From HGM04593 sp045647745 (lineage in GTDB: Bacteria > Bacteroidota > Bacteroidia > Bacteroidales > Bacteroidaceae), in assembly GCA_045647745.1 (NCBI GenBank), contig JAZRMQ010000060.1, positions 1 to 58,221 of the forward strand: a DNA stretch of 58,221 nt, read 5' to 3'. A model generated the notes under the pieces. It was not told the origin of the DNA. It searched no databases and saw only the letters and a list, made by a program, of their open reading frames with translations. Positions within the stretch are counted from its first letter, which is position 1. Each line of letters opens with the position of its first letter. Position numbers and translations under genes: made by a program. Shown here in pieces: positions 1-9,100 of this stretch.

Positions 1-377
1 GTTGTCATCCAAGAGAAGTGGAACTTGAACTACAACTTGAAAAGCAAGCAATTGAAGAACCATTTACATTTGCAGACTATTGCAACAAAGAATACGACAC
101 CATTTTTTTGGTCTATCCATATTTTAATACAGAAAGAGAAAATTTTGTTAATTTGAAAATGTCGGATAGGTTAAGAGGTATATGTAATGCAAATATTAAT
201 TTTGATCATTTTTCCACTATACTCTTTATAAAAAACGGTAAAGTAGAGGCTTACAGCGAAATACAATGCGTTGATGCTGATTTTGACTCAAGGGAAGTAG
301 AGAAACATTATATTTTCCCAATTGACCAAAAGTTTATAATGGACAAGGAGAGAAAAATACATATTTACAACGAGTAG
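1..377 (+). CDS. Small lipoprotein, copy A (5' end outside window)
   Basis: The reading frame is open from the first base. By alignment with copy C (1817-2260), the codon at 3-5 is the lipobox cysteine, so essentially the whole mature protein (about 124 residues) is present and only the signal peptide is missing. Apparent GTG or ATG starts inside it are therefore not real starts. It contains the shared pattern P-F-[ST]-F-[AS]-D-Y-C followed by Y-F-N-T-E-R, which is also in copies B and C. The first half is almost identical at DNA level to copy C, the second half to copy B, so the gene is a mosaic. The protein would be anchored in an envelope membrane. I do not recognise the family; a role as immunity-type partner of the DUF6973-like protein is inferred only from gene order. 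Confidence 0.8.
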   Translation, partial: CHPREVELELQLEKQAIEEPFTFADYCNKEYDTIFLVYPYFNTERENFVNLKMSDRLRGICNANINFDHFSTILFIKNGKVEAYSEIQCVDADFDSREVEKHYIFPIDQKFIMDKERKIHIYNE

Positions 378-382
378 CATTT

Positions 383-469
383 GTCATTATAAACGATTGG
401 AGCGAAGAAGAACTTTTAAATCAAGTAATAAATGCTGCAAATAATGGAAAACTACAAATTGGGCTTTAA
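383..469 (+). pseudogene. Remnant of the C-terminus of a second DUF6973-like gene
   Basis: Frame 383-469 reads V-I-I-N-D-W-S-E-E-E-L-L and then N-Q-V-I-N-A-A-N-N-G before a TAA stop. This matches the last ~28 residues of the intact protein at 1348-1842 almost residue for residue. There is no upstream coding sequence: lipoprotein A stops at 377. Only the 3' tail of the gene survives, and as in the intact cassette it overlaps the start of the following lipoprotein (444) out of frame. It marks the border of a duplication and deletion. Confidence 0.85.
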
Positions 470-941
470 AACATTTGTCTTCACACTTATTATCACCATC
501 TTGTTTACAAGTTGTAGCGAGAATGCGAAAAGCAATTTTTACTTTGCTTTGGATATGGCAGGATTATTGAACCCGCGTGAGCCAAGAATTAGTTTATCAT
601 TTGATAATCAAAACATTGAAGATCCATTTTCATTTTCGGACTACTGCGAAGAAGAATATGATAGCATATTCATAGTATATTCTTATTTCAATACAGAAAG
701 AGACGAATTTCTAAACCTGAAAATGTCAAATATATTAAGAAGAAAGTGTGACAATAATACGATGTTTGATTCATTTTCCACTTTACTCTTTATAAAAAAC
801 GGTAAAGTAGAGGCTTACAGCGAAATACAATGCGTTAATGCTGATTTTGACTCAAGGGAAGTAGAGAAACATTATATTTTCCCAATTAACCAAAAGTTTA
901 TAATGGATAAGGAGAGAAAAATACATATTTACGACAAATAG
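444..941 (+). CDS. Small lipoprotein, copy B
   Basis: 165 residues with a signal peptide ending in the lipobox F-T-S-C (Cys about residue 23), then the same core as copies A and C (P-F-S-F-S-D-Y-C, Y-F-N-T-E-R). I chose ATG 444 rather than the in-frame ATG 432 because 444 aligns with the start of copy C in the same context, overlapping the end of the DUF6973-like frame. Between the lipid cysteine and the core it has about 25 extra residues that copy C lacks. A strong terminator follows at 1107-1140. No promoter is obvious directly upstream, so it is probably transcribed with copy A. The function is unknown; an immunity-type partner is the best guess from context. Confidence 0.8.
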   Translation: MENYKLGFKTFVFTLIITILFTSCSENAKSNFYFALDMAGLLNPREPRISLSFDNQNIEDPFSFSDYCEEEYDSIFIVYSYFNTERDEFLNLKMSNILRRKCDNNTMFDSFSTLLFIKNGKVEAYSEIQCVNADFDSREVEKHYIFPINQKFIMDKERKIHIYDK

Positions 942-1106
942 TATTCCATCGCCTTTTAAAGTCAAGTTTGTATCTCTCAATTACAATATAATATAATAAA
1001 CTAATGTGTTTGATTATCAACGCATTAAAAGAGTTATAATATTTTTTGACGAGGAAGAGTATTAAGAGGTTGATAAAGGTTAAACACACAAATATCAACG
1101 ATTTAC

Positions 1107-1140
1107 AATGACCGATTGGGCAGTCCAATCGGTCATTTTT
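1107..1140 (+). terminator. Rho-independent terminator after lipoprotein B
   Basis: A perfect 13-bp stem (1107-1119 with 1125-1137), a 5-nt loop and a run of T. It lies in the 406-nt gap 942-1347. The rest of that gap is AT-rich and holds only the promoter elements upstream of 1348; I see no gene in it. Confidence 0.85.
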
Positions 1141-1289
1141 ATGTCAAAAACTACCCAAGCCACTTTTTGCAAAAACACCTATTTGTTAAAATAAACAAAA
1201 TAGTAAATCTTTTCCCTTCAAAGTATTGACAACCGACGGTTGAGGTTGTATATTTGGGGTAATAATAAGAAAGTGGCAAATCAGCAACC

Positions 1290-1317
1290 TTGTCACGGGA
1301 ACCATACAGTAATTTTG
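1290..1317 (+). promoter_or_regulatory. Bacteroidota-type promoter for the DUF6973-like gene
   Basis: TTG at 1290-1292, 17 nt, then TAATTTTG at 1310-1317 (TAnnTTTG), placing the start of transcription about 25 nt before ATG 1348. A second candidate lies upstream: TTG at 1226-1228 and TATATTTG at 1249-1256 with a 20-nt spacer. Either or both could be used. Confidence 0.6.
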
Positions 1318-1347
1318 CGGTATTATTAACAATAAAACTTTTTTAAT

Positions 1348-1842
1348 ATGGCAAATTACTTAAACAGACCAAGCATTTTTGAAATTGCAACAGCATTTGA
1401 GGATGGCAAGAATGGGGAAATAAAACAAAAGAATAATGGGCCCTATGACACTTATAAAACACTTTCAAAAGATGAAAAGAGTTTTGTAATCAGACATCCA
1501 TTGATTGCAGATATGTTCAATGCAAATGCAGAAAAAGCAAAAAAGATTGGAAGAGAATTGGTAGGAACAAAAAACGGTTACGGCGATGCAGTCAGACATT
1601 GTTATTGGTGTGCTTTGAACCAAGTATCTGCGGGTTACAAATCCCCGATTGCAAAGGAATTCGGTGATGCACACGAAAGCAAACCTAAAAACGACATAAA
1701 TGAGAAACAAATGGACTTGTACAACAACTCTATTGGATACCATTTAGGCAACCAAGCTATTATCAACAATTGGAGTGAAGAAGAACTTTTAAATCAAGTA
1801 ATAAATGCAGCGAACAATGGAAGGCTTAAAATTCTTGAATAA
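1348..1842 (+). CDS. DUF6973-like protein, possible effector
   Basis: 164 residues, no signal peptide or membrane segment. It carries a conserved-looking pattern: R83-H84 followed by W87, then G, A-H109-E110, and M-D123-L-Y-N126-N127 with a following G. From memory this is the hallmark of the DUF6973 family, short domains found alone or at the ends of secreted proteins. The His/Glu/Asp/Asn set would suit a metal-dependent hydrolase, but that is inference. Its last 26 nt overlap the start of lipoprotein C in another frame, so the two are translationally linked. A truncated second copy lies at 383-469. Gene order (soluble protein then lipoprotein) resembles an effector/immunity pair, though no secretion gene adjoins it. 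Confidence 0.6.
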   Translation: MANYLNRPSIFEIATAFEDGKNGEIKQKNNGPYDTYKTLSKDEKSFVIRHPLIADMFNANAEKAKKIGRELVGTKNGYGDAVRHCYWCALNQVSAGYKSPIAKEFGDAHESKPKNDINEKQMDLYNNSIGYHLGNQAIINNWSEEELLNQVINAANNGRLKILE

Positions 1843-2260
1843 GATTGCAGTATTTACCGTTAGTATGTTTTTATTTATAGGTTGTCATCCAAGAGAAGTG
1901 GAACTTGAACTACAACTTGAAAAGCAAGCAATTGAAGAACCATTTACATTTGCAGACTATTGCAAAAAAGAATACGACACCATTTTTTTGGTCTATCCAT
2001 ATTTCAATACAGAAAGAGAAGATTTTGTCAATTTGAAAATGTCGGATAGGTTAAGAAGGAAATGCGACAAAAAAACGATGTTCGATTCATTATCTACAAT
2101 CCTTTTTATAAGTAATAATAGAGTAGAAGCATACTCCATTGTAGAAGTAGATAAAATAAGAATTACACCACCAGAAATACCAGAAAATAAATACATCTAT
2201 CCTTTTGAACAGAAATTCATCTTAGATAAAGACAGATATGTTCATATATACGAGGAATAG
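1817..2260 (+). CDS. Small lipoprotein, copy C
   Basis: 147 residues. I chose ATG 1817, which gives a compact signal peptide ending F-I-G-C (Cys about residue 21), over the upstream in-frame ATG 1805. It overlaps the 3' end of the DUF6973-like gene (stop 1842) in a different frame. The mature domain shares the D-Y-C and Y-F-N-T-E-R core with copies A and B. Its last ~50 residues differ from the nearly identical tails of A and B. A strong terminator follows at 2286. It would be an envelope-anchored partner of the upstream protein; no enzyme motif is visible. Confidence 0.8.
   Translation: MEGLKFLNKIAVFTVSMFLFIGCHPREVELELQLEKQAIEEPFTFADYCKKEYDTIFLVYPYFNTEREDFVNLKMSDRLRRKCDKKTMFDSLSTILFISNNRVEAYSIVEVDKIRITPPEIPENKYIYPFEQKFILDKDRYVHIYEE
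1881..2060 (+). repeat. Direct repeat of window positions 1-180
   Basis: The first ~180 nt of the window reappear here with only about six to ten substitutions, 1880 nt downstream. The second half of copy A (about 212-366) instead matches copy B (about 774-929) nearly perfectly. The DUF6973-like tail is repeated at 383-469 and 1756-1842. Together these describe a duplicated cassette with recombination between copies. Confidence 0.85.
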
Positions 2261-2285
2261 CACTTTGCTACTTATCACCTATTAA

Positions 2286-2336
2286 GGAGGCTGCCCCGGA
2301 AGGCTATCAGGCTTGGGGCAGCCTCCCCTGTTTTTT
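2286..2336 (+). terminator. Strong terminator closing the lipoprotein array
   Basis: A perfect 12-bp GC-rich stem (2286-2297 with 2315-2326) followed by a T run at 2331-2336. It separates the small-lipoprotein array from the NTPase operon. Between here and 2480 the sequence is AT-rich and I see no gene. Confidence 0.9.
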
Positions 2337-2479
2337 GTATCAAACAACAGGATTTTCAAATAGTGTTTTGCCTTGCCTATTGAAGAAATGTCAAAATATC
2401 CATCAACACCGGGAAAATGATGAATTTTGACACAAAACAATATCAAAATGCACTCTGTAAATGTTGAAAAAAAATAAAT

Positions 2480-2511
2480 TTTGTTAATCTTTGATTTTTT
2501 TTGTATATTCG
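2480..2511 (+). promoter_or_regulatory. Promoter of the NTPase/TIR operon
   Basis: TTTG at 2480-2483, 20 nt, TATATTCG at 2504-2511, about 43 nt before the first start codon (2554). No comparable promoter is evident in the short gaps inside the operon, so the ten genes 2554-18724 are probably one transcript. Confidence 0.7.
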
Positions 2512-2553
2512 CAAGCTGTAATATATTAATTTTCGTAAAATTCCGCAAAGTAT

Positions 2554-2736
2554 ATGAACGCCGCAATAATACTCGTAATCATTGGTTTATTGGTAGCTTT
2601 TGTCCTTCCAAAATTTGTGACAAAAGGAAAGAAAAAGAAAGAGAAAAAACAGAACACCCAAATATGCAAAGTCATTGGATGGCTACTCATATTTCTTGGA
2701 GCATACAACGCAATAAGCGTTCTTTTTAGCATTTAA
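2554..2736 (+). CDS. Two-helix small membrane protein at the head of the operon
   Basis: 60 residues: a hydrophobic helix (about 4-19), a very basic loop (K-G-K-K-K-K-E-K-K, about 24-32) and a second hydrophobic helix (about 39-58). The basic loop predicts a cytoplasmic loop with both ends outside. It is the first gene after the operon promoter and lies 15 nt before the vWA lipoprotein. Overlapping frames here have no such organisation. No family recognised. It could be a regulator or anchor of the membrane part of the system, but nothing in the sequence proves it. Confidence 0.65.
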   Translation: MNAAIILVIIGLLVAFVLPKFVTKGKKKKEKKQNTQICKVIGWLLIFLGAYNAISVLFSI

Positions 2737-2751
2737 AAAAAACTAAATACA

Positions 2752-4083
2752 ATGAAACATTTAACTAATTTTATTAGCACGCTGTGCACAGCAATTTTGG
2801 TTGTTGCCACCACTGTTTCTTGTGGAGGTGCAAGAATCGACGATTTATCGCAAATTGACAAATTTCACCAATTGTCAATGAAGGGAATTGATAACTCTAA
2901 ATTAACCGACGTCAAGGGTGGCACAAAGGTTGATTTGTACATCGACTACTCCGATTGTATGATTACAGCCAAGAACTCGCCCTACTACACAAGCGTGCAG
3001 CCTGCAATCATTGCTTGCAACCCCAACTACTATTCAATCAAAGGCAACGAGATTAAGTTCGAGACTGGCGACAAAATGAAGGTGCATCGTCTTTTGAACA
3101 CAATCACAAATGTCGATTATTCAAACATCAAAGGCGCAGTTGACAGCATCATCGCCAACAAGAACGAGGCAATCCTCATCACCGACGGCGAGTTCTATCA
3201 GAAAGGCATTGGCGCAAACTTGAACAACCCCTATTTGGCCGACGAGTTCAAGGAGTGGCTTACTATGGGATACGATATTTACATCTACAGCGAGCCCTAC
3301 ACCTACCAAGGATTTACAAAGAACAGATACTATATGCTGTTCACCGACCACAAGCTTGAGGACAATATCCAGCAGATATTCTCACGCAACGCCCCCAAGC
3401 AGGATGATGTGAAGATGGTGCACCTGTACAGTGGAACACCAACTGTAAAGTTTGAAAAGAATGGTGCTCTGTTCAACGAGCAGTTGCTCATCACCGAGGA
3501 TGGCAAAGTAAACAGCACACTCTCTTACGAGTATCAAATGATGGATGCCGGCTGGGAGGATGTCTACGACTACATCTTGAACGCTACCGACGATGATGGC
3601 AACGCAATCAAAGGCGGCGACGCATTTTTGAGAGGAATTTTCATCGACGAGACCGAGGGTGATGCTTATAAACCCTCTCAGCTCGAGTTGAAGTGCTACG
3701 AAATCAGCAACGACTATCTGGCTTACGACTCACTAACAAACGAGATAAAACTCCCTGCCCCAATGAAGGATATGTTTGTTCTTGACGAGGAGGCTTGGAA
3801 AGAAGGAGAGATTGTAGTGAAGATGCATCCTAATTTCGACGGCTCGGCACTCTCAGGCACCGAGGGCAACCTTTTGAGACTTGATATATGCGTTAAGCAG
3901 TCGAAAGAGAACTTTACCGACAACCCCGAGATTGGCGGCAATTTCCAGTTTGACTCTCCTTATGGATTCAACACATCGGTATACGAGAGTATGAAGCAGA
4001 CTCTTCTCGACCCTGCAATCAGCCCCGAGAATAATGGCAACCCCATCATCTACACAATCTATTTGTCAAGCTTCACAAAATAA
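2752..4083 (+). CDS. vWA-like lipoprotein of the NTPase operon
   Basis: 443 residues. The signal peptide ends V-S-C at Cys24, so this is a lipoprotein. A von Willebrand A-like fold is suggested by V-D-L-Y-I-D65-Y-S67-D68 (strand 1 plus a MIDAS-like motif) and I-L-I-T-D145-G-E (strand 4 motif). The canonical motif is DxSxS; here the last Ser is replaced (DYSDC), so metal binding may be altered. The C-terminal half is probably beta-rich, without a recognised family. vWA domains usually bind partner proteins, so this may be the periplasmic or surface sensor of the operon (inference). It lies 15 nt after the small membrane gene and 32 nt before the next one. Confidence 0.7.
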   Translation: MKHLTNFISTLCTAILVVATTVSCGGARIDDLSQIDKFHQLSMKGIDNSKLTDVKGGTKVDLYIDYSDCMITAKNSPYYTSVQPAIIACNPNYYSIKGNEIKFETGDKMKVHRLLNTITNVDYSNIKGAVDSIIANKNEAILITDGEFYQKGIGANLNNPYLADEFKEWLTMGYDIYIYSEPYTYQGFTKNRYYMLFTDHKLEDNIQQIFSRNAPKQDDVKMVHLYSGTPTVKFEKNGALFNEQLLITEDGKVNSTLSYEYQMMDAGWEDVYDYILNATDDDGNAIKGGDAFLRGIFIDETEGDAYKPSQLELKCYEISNDYLAYDSLTNEIKLPAPMKDMFVLDEEAWKEGEIVVKMHPNFDGSALSGTEGNLLRLDICVKQSKENFTDNPEIGGNFQFDSPYGFNTSVYESMKQTLLDPAISPENNGNPIIYTIYLSSFTK

Positions 4084-4115
4084 CAGAATAACAAACAATT
4101 AAAATACTTAAAATT

Positions 4116-4496
4116 ATGGTTTCTAAAATTTCAACAGCAGCACAACTTCACCAAGCAGAGACTGCAACTTATATGACAGATGCAGTTATTGGCATCGCAT
4201 TCGTTCTACTCATCATCATCGCCGCAAATATGATTTCTTGGCAGCCGGGAGCACACGACAACTCACCCGCAAAGCGCAGAGTATGGTTCTGGATTTTGGC
4301 AGCAGCTTGCTTGTTCACAAACATTGGCGTAGACTACTATATGTGGATGTCACGCATTGGCAAAGTGCAGTTTGTAAACGAATATCTCATTCATATGATT
4401 GCCGCAGCAGCAGTGGGCACATTGATATATGGTATTATCACATTTATCATTTGCAAGCTACAGAAAAAAGACTCAAAACTTGCTTTCTTTAAATAA
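4116..4496 (+). CDS. Three-helix membrane protein of the NTPase operon
   Basis: 126 residues with three hydrophobic segments (about 21-43, 55-75 and 89-113) and a basic C-terminal tail (K-L-Q-K-K-D-S-K). No signal peptide and no enzyme motif. It stands between the vWA lipoprotein and the tubulin-like gene, so it is a candidate inner-membrane link between the envelope part and the cytosolic NTPases. I do not recognise the family; the link role is inference from gene order. Confidence 0.65.
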   Translation: MVSKISTAAQLHQAETATYMTDAVIGIAFVLLIIIAANMISWQPGAHDNSPAKRRVWFWILAAACLFTNIGVDYYMWMSRIGKVQFVNEYLIHMIAAAAVGTLIYGIITFIICKLQKKDSKLAFFK

Positions 4497-4511
4497 AAAA
4501 AATCCAAGGTT

Positions 4512-6089
4512 ATGAAAACATACAATATCATAGCAATAGGTGGCACAGGTATGAGGTGTGCAGAAAGCCTTGTACATTTGTGTGCTATGGGAATGTTTGA
4601 CGACACCGAAATTAACCTCTTGGCTCTTGACACAGACTTGAAGAATGGTAATTTCGATAGACTCGAACAGCTTATCCACAAATACAACATAATTACAGCC
4701 GACCGCGACGGTGTTGCATCGGACACTCTTTTTTCTGCAAAAATCAATTATTTCAAATTCGTTCCCAACTACGAAGATGGTTGCAATTTTGTGAAAATTG
4801 CGAACTACACCAATGCTCAAACCACAGTACACGACGAGAATGGTGTAAAATGGAAAGACAGCGACCTTGTTGACCTGTTCCTCACTCCCGAGATGAGAAA
4901 TATGAACCTTCACCACGGCTACAGAGCACAGACACAGATGGGTTCAATGCTGATGTACTACGCTATCAAGGAGGAGGCTTTGAACAACAGATTGAAAGGC
5001 TCACCTCTGGTGCGCTTTGTTGAGAACCTTATGACAACTCCCGGCAGCATCGTGTTTATGTTCGGTTCTGTTTTTGGTGGCACAGGCGCATCATCAATCC
5101 CCATTCTGCCTCACGCATTGCAGGAAGCCGCAAAAATCATCTCAGAAAAGGGACAGGGTGATATCTTGAGCAAGAACTATTTTGGTACAGTTATGCTGAC
5201 CAACTATTTCAGCTTCGACGCCCCCAACGTAACAACCAACGAAGTTGTTGCAACCTCCGACAAATTTGCATTGAACTCACAGGCCGCGCTTTCGTTCTAC
5301 AACGAGGACGAGACTGTAAATTCAACCTACAAACGCCTTTATTTGATTGGCCGAGATAGACCACGCAACGTATCGCGCAAAGATGCCGAGAGTGTGACCG
5401 GTGGTAGCGCTCAATGCAACCCCGTCGATTATATTGAGTTGGCAGCAGCATCGGCAGCCTACGACTTCTTCCACTGGATTCAAGAGCAAACAGCAAAATT
5501 ACAAACCGACAAGAACCTCAATGCATCGAAAGCAGAAACAATCTTCCGCACAATCTCATCAAATGAGGAGGATTGCCTCTCTTTTGAGTCGTTCTTTGGT
5601 GCAGACAAGGATAAATTCGCGCAAAAGTGCGGTATTATGATGGCTTCGGCATTCCTTTTTGGTCCTCAGGACTTTGCAAACAACCGCCGAAATCACAAAT
5701 CGTTCAGCGCACTGACAGAAGAGAATGTCAAAGCAATCAGAGAGTTCTTCGGTTGCTTCTATGATTTGGAGGGCAACAGCGAGACCGAGCAGCACAGCGG
5801 ATGGATTAAGCAGATGCAAGAGTCGGCCATTGAGCAGGGCTATCAAGGTTTCTTGTTCAATCAGGCAGCATTCAGCACAACACCTAAAAAAGCTGTCAGC
5901 TTCAAATATAACAACCAGCTCTTCCCCGAGAACTCGGCATATCATTTTAAAATTGGTATGTTGAGCAGTGCCTACGACACATTCAAAAATGAATTTGGAG
6001 ACACAGTGTTCAAAGAGAGCGACAAGACAGCCGTTTCAGCACTACTTAAACGTACGTATGAAACATTTACAAAACTTTATGGTTTTTAA
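4512..6089 (+). CDS. Tubulin/FtsZ-like GTPase (Tubulin_2-like)
   Basis: 525 residues. The N-terminus reads I-I-A-I-G-G-T-G-M-R (residues 6-15), then L-L-A-L-D-T-D (36-42), the first two elements of a tubulin-type nucleotide fold. The key signature is F-G-S-V-F-G-G-T-G-A-S-S at 184-195, matching the glycine-rich T4 loop (GGGTGSG in FtsZ/tubulin). It is not FtsZ: it is longer, lacks the FtsZ tail and stands in an accessory operon. It best fits the divergent prokaryotic tubulin-like proteins often encoded with vWA, Hsp70-like and double-GTPase proteins. It may polymerise or scaffold; neither can be told from sequence. It is 19 nt upstream of the actin-like gene. Confidence 0.8.
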   Translation: MKTYNIIAIGGTGMRCAESLVHLCAMGMFDDTEINLLALDTDLKNGNFDRLEQLIHKYNIITADRDGVASDTLFSAKINYFKFVPNYEDGCNFVKIANYTNAQTTVHDENGVKWKDSDLVDLFLTPEMRNMNLHHGYRAQTQMGSMLMYYAIKEEALNNRLKGSPLVRFVENLMTTPGSIVFMFGSVFGGTGASSIPILPHALQEAAKIISEKGQGDILSKNYFGTVMLTNYFSFDAPNVTTNEVVATSDKFALNSQAALSFYNEDETVNSTYKRLYLIGRDRPRNVSRKDAESVTGGSAQCNPVDYIELAAASAAYDFFHWIQEQTAKLQTDKNLNASKAETIFRTISSNEEDCLSFESFFGADKDKFAQKCGIMMASAFLFGPQDFANNRRNHKSFSALTEENVKAIREFFGCFYDLEGNSETEQHSGWIKQMQESAIEQGYQGFLFNQAAFSTTPKKAVSFKYNNQLFPENSAYHFKIGMLSSAYDTFKNEFGDTVFKESDKTAVSALLKRTYETFTKLYGF

Positions 6090-6108
6090 CAACAGACAAT
6101 CTTGACCT

Positions 6109-9100
6109 ATGGCTATAACAAAAAACCTATTGCCTAAAAGTGTCAAAGGACACGAAGCACGTCAGGCAAAGCCCAATAGTTGGGAGATAATGGACCAACC
6201 AAAGCAGTTCATTGACAGCATCGACACCACCGGTGGTGATTTGAGCGATATTGCAAAGTTCAATCTGCTTGTTTCCAGCGTGCCATCACCTTGGGCACGT
6301 GTACACTTGACACAGCACGCGCTTATACAAAGCAATGACAATTCCGACAAAGGCATATTGTCAAAGTTCAATAAATTCTTGTACGACGAGTGGCGCGGTC
6401 TTGTAGCAGCATACGTTCTCTACCCCGAGGATTTTGAATTGACAAGCCCTATTGATTTGGTTTCAAAAGATATCAAATCATCGGCTAAATTCGATATTCT
6501 CAGCATATACACCGAGATGCTTTTCGAGAATGCCCCTCTTTGGAGATATGAAAAGGGAAATATCGATGCTCCAAAAATGCAGTTGCTCTACTACAAAAAT
6601 GGCGACCAGCGTTTTGTGGTTGGTGGCACATCACCATTCAGCATCCTCTTCAGCGGTATGAATTATGTTATGCCCAAAGACGAGCAGAGTATATATTGGA
6701 TACAGAATGGCAAATTCCAGAACCCCACAGATACAAAATACGAGATTCACTTCAAAAAGGGCGAATCAAAGTACAACGACAAGCACTACAATAACATTAA
6801 AAAGCTATATGCTTTCCTTTACGGGGTGACAGCCAACCTCAATGCTTATGAAGAAGCTTTGAAAAGTATCTGGGAGAGTGTCAATGATAAAAACAACACT
6901 CAAGTAAACACCAATAACAGATACAATACTGTGAGAAGTGTGCTACAGGAGGGTATCAGCGTTTGGATGGACGAGCTTAAAGCAGTGCTTGGCGACGACG
7001 TTGCTGAAAGATCTATCAGCATCCCTGTCAACCACAAACGCCCCGAGGGACCTCTTGGCGACCTTTTGAACATCAAGACTGTCTACTACTGGCGAGATAA
7101 CAGATTCTACACCAGCGCCTTTACAGCAACAGACACTCACGAGGTTATGGTAGAGGATGTAGAAAAACTGTTCATTGACAGCAACTACCTTGCAATCTGG
7201 CAAGACGATGCTAAAAACAGCGTTGACAAATTCGGTAGAGCAAGCTCTCAAACCGAGCTGGACTACCGCAACTCACCGGTACACTTCATTCAGGCAAAAG
7301 ACAAGAGCGGCAACACTTGGTTCCTTGCCGTTCCCTTGAGTGAATATGCACTCACCGATGTCTTTAAGCAGGAGTTTGTGTCAATCATTCAGGGCAATAA
7401 CAGCAACGTCAGAATCGAGGCCGAAAAGAACGGCAAGAAGGTTGATGTATATTTGAAGGCAAGAATCAACGGCGAGGGCGATTTTGTAAACATCAGAAAT
7501 CGTTCGTTCAATGTAGAGACTCCGCATAATGCGAAGAAAGTGTTTGCGTGGCCAAACTTTAGCTCTTCAATATGGCAGAACTACTACTATTATAGCGAGT
7601 TCCCAATGAACGCTCCCGGCGACATTCAAATGATTCCCGTCTTTGACTTTGAAGGAAATGTCGACAGCGAGAACCCTGTAGGATTGGACAAAGAGGCATT
7701 CCTCAGAATGGTTAAATACCCCGAGAAAGCAACAACAACAGACCACCCTTATGAAATCATCAGGACAAACAAGCCTTTGCTCCGCATCAAGATACGCAAA
7801 CGCATTGGCAACAATGTCTATGATTTGGGTTGGTTGATTTTGCGCCAGATGACACGCAAGTTGAATCCCAACGAGCCTCAGGCAATGTATGTGATGCAGG
7901 ATATGAAAAACCTCACAGAAGCGACTGTTGGCTTTGACTTTGGTAGTACAAACTCTTGCGCATATTATTGCAGCAACGGAACAAAAGAGATTCGCCCGAT
8001 ACCATTCTCGAACAGACGCCTTGCCATCGTTGGCTTTGACAACAAGCCAATAAACACAGCAGACCCCGACGAACTCTTGTTCATTTCAAACGAAGAGCCC
8101 ATCAACAAGAACGGTCAGATAAAATCTTGGTTGCACGAGCACGAACAAAAGTATATCGACACGACAATGATGAGCGAGGAGGTTATTGGCGGTATTCCTG
8201 TCAACGAAACAAATATCGACGTTCACGGAATGGACCGCTACAGCATCACAACACCGGTGGGCAAGCTCCATTATAATATGAAGTGGTTGGTCGACGAGGA
8301 TGGCTCACGTCGCAAGCAGTCATTTATGAAGATGATTTGGATACAAATCTGTGCCGACCTGTTTGCCGATGGAATGTATCCCCACACTTTGAACTGGTCT
8401 TACCCAAGTGCTATGGGTTCAAAGGATATGAGCGTGCTCGAAAAGATTTTTGACAAAGTTCCATCGCCTTGCGGTGCAGAGTATGCTGTAAAAGAGAAGA
8501 ACTCTTACACCGAAGCCGAGGCTGTTTGTTCACACTTCCTGAGCAAGAGAACAACATCTTTGGAGGCGCATAATCTTTACGTAGGTATTGACATAGGTGG
8601 TTCAACATCTGATATTCTTGTGTTGGGTAAAGAGTCGGCAGTAGCACAGCCTGCAGCACAGCCCACAGCCAAAGTTCAGGAGAGCGCTCCGGCAGCAGCG
8701 CCAGCAGCTGTCGATTACGACGAGATGAGCCGCAAAGAACTTTGCGACCTTGCAAGCCAGCGCAACCTTGCCAATCAGGCTACTCTCGACGATATGAGCC
8801 GTGCCGAGATTGTTGAATTATTGAAGGCAAACGAGGCCGGAGCAGTTGACTACGACGAACTGAGCCGCAAAGAGCTCTGCGATCTTGCACGCCAGCGCAA
8901 TCTTGCCAATCAGGCTACTCTCGACGATATGAGCCGTGCCGAGATTGTTGAATTATTGAAGGCAAACGAAGCCGGAGCAGTTGACTACGACGAGCTGAGC
9001 CGCAAAGAGCTCTGCGACCTTGCAAGCCAGCGCAACCTTGCCAATCAGGCTACTCTCGACGATATGAGCCGTGCCGAGATTGTTGAGCTTTTGCAGAAGA

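Noticed and set aside
898..1128. Minus-strand open frame of 76 codons in the gap after lipoprotein B
   Set aside because: It crosses the terminator hairpin and lipoprotein B, is low in complexity and has no promoter or family pattern.
2481..2732. Alternative frames overlapping the 60-residue membrane gene
   Set aside because: They begin inside the promoter or run antisense through poly-K codons; only the 2554 frame has two helices and normal spacing to the next gene.
8710..9096. Regular repeats as a CRISPR array
   Set aside because: The period is 135 nt, exactly in frame, with no spacers; they are protein repeats. The same applies to the 396-bp repeats at 20890.
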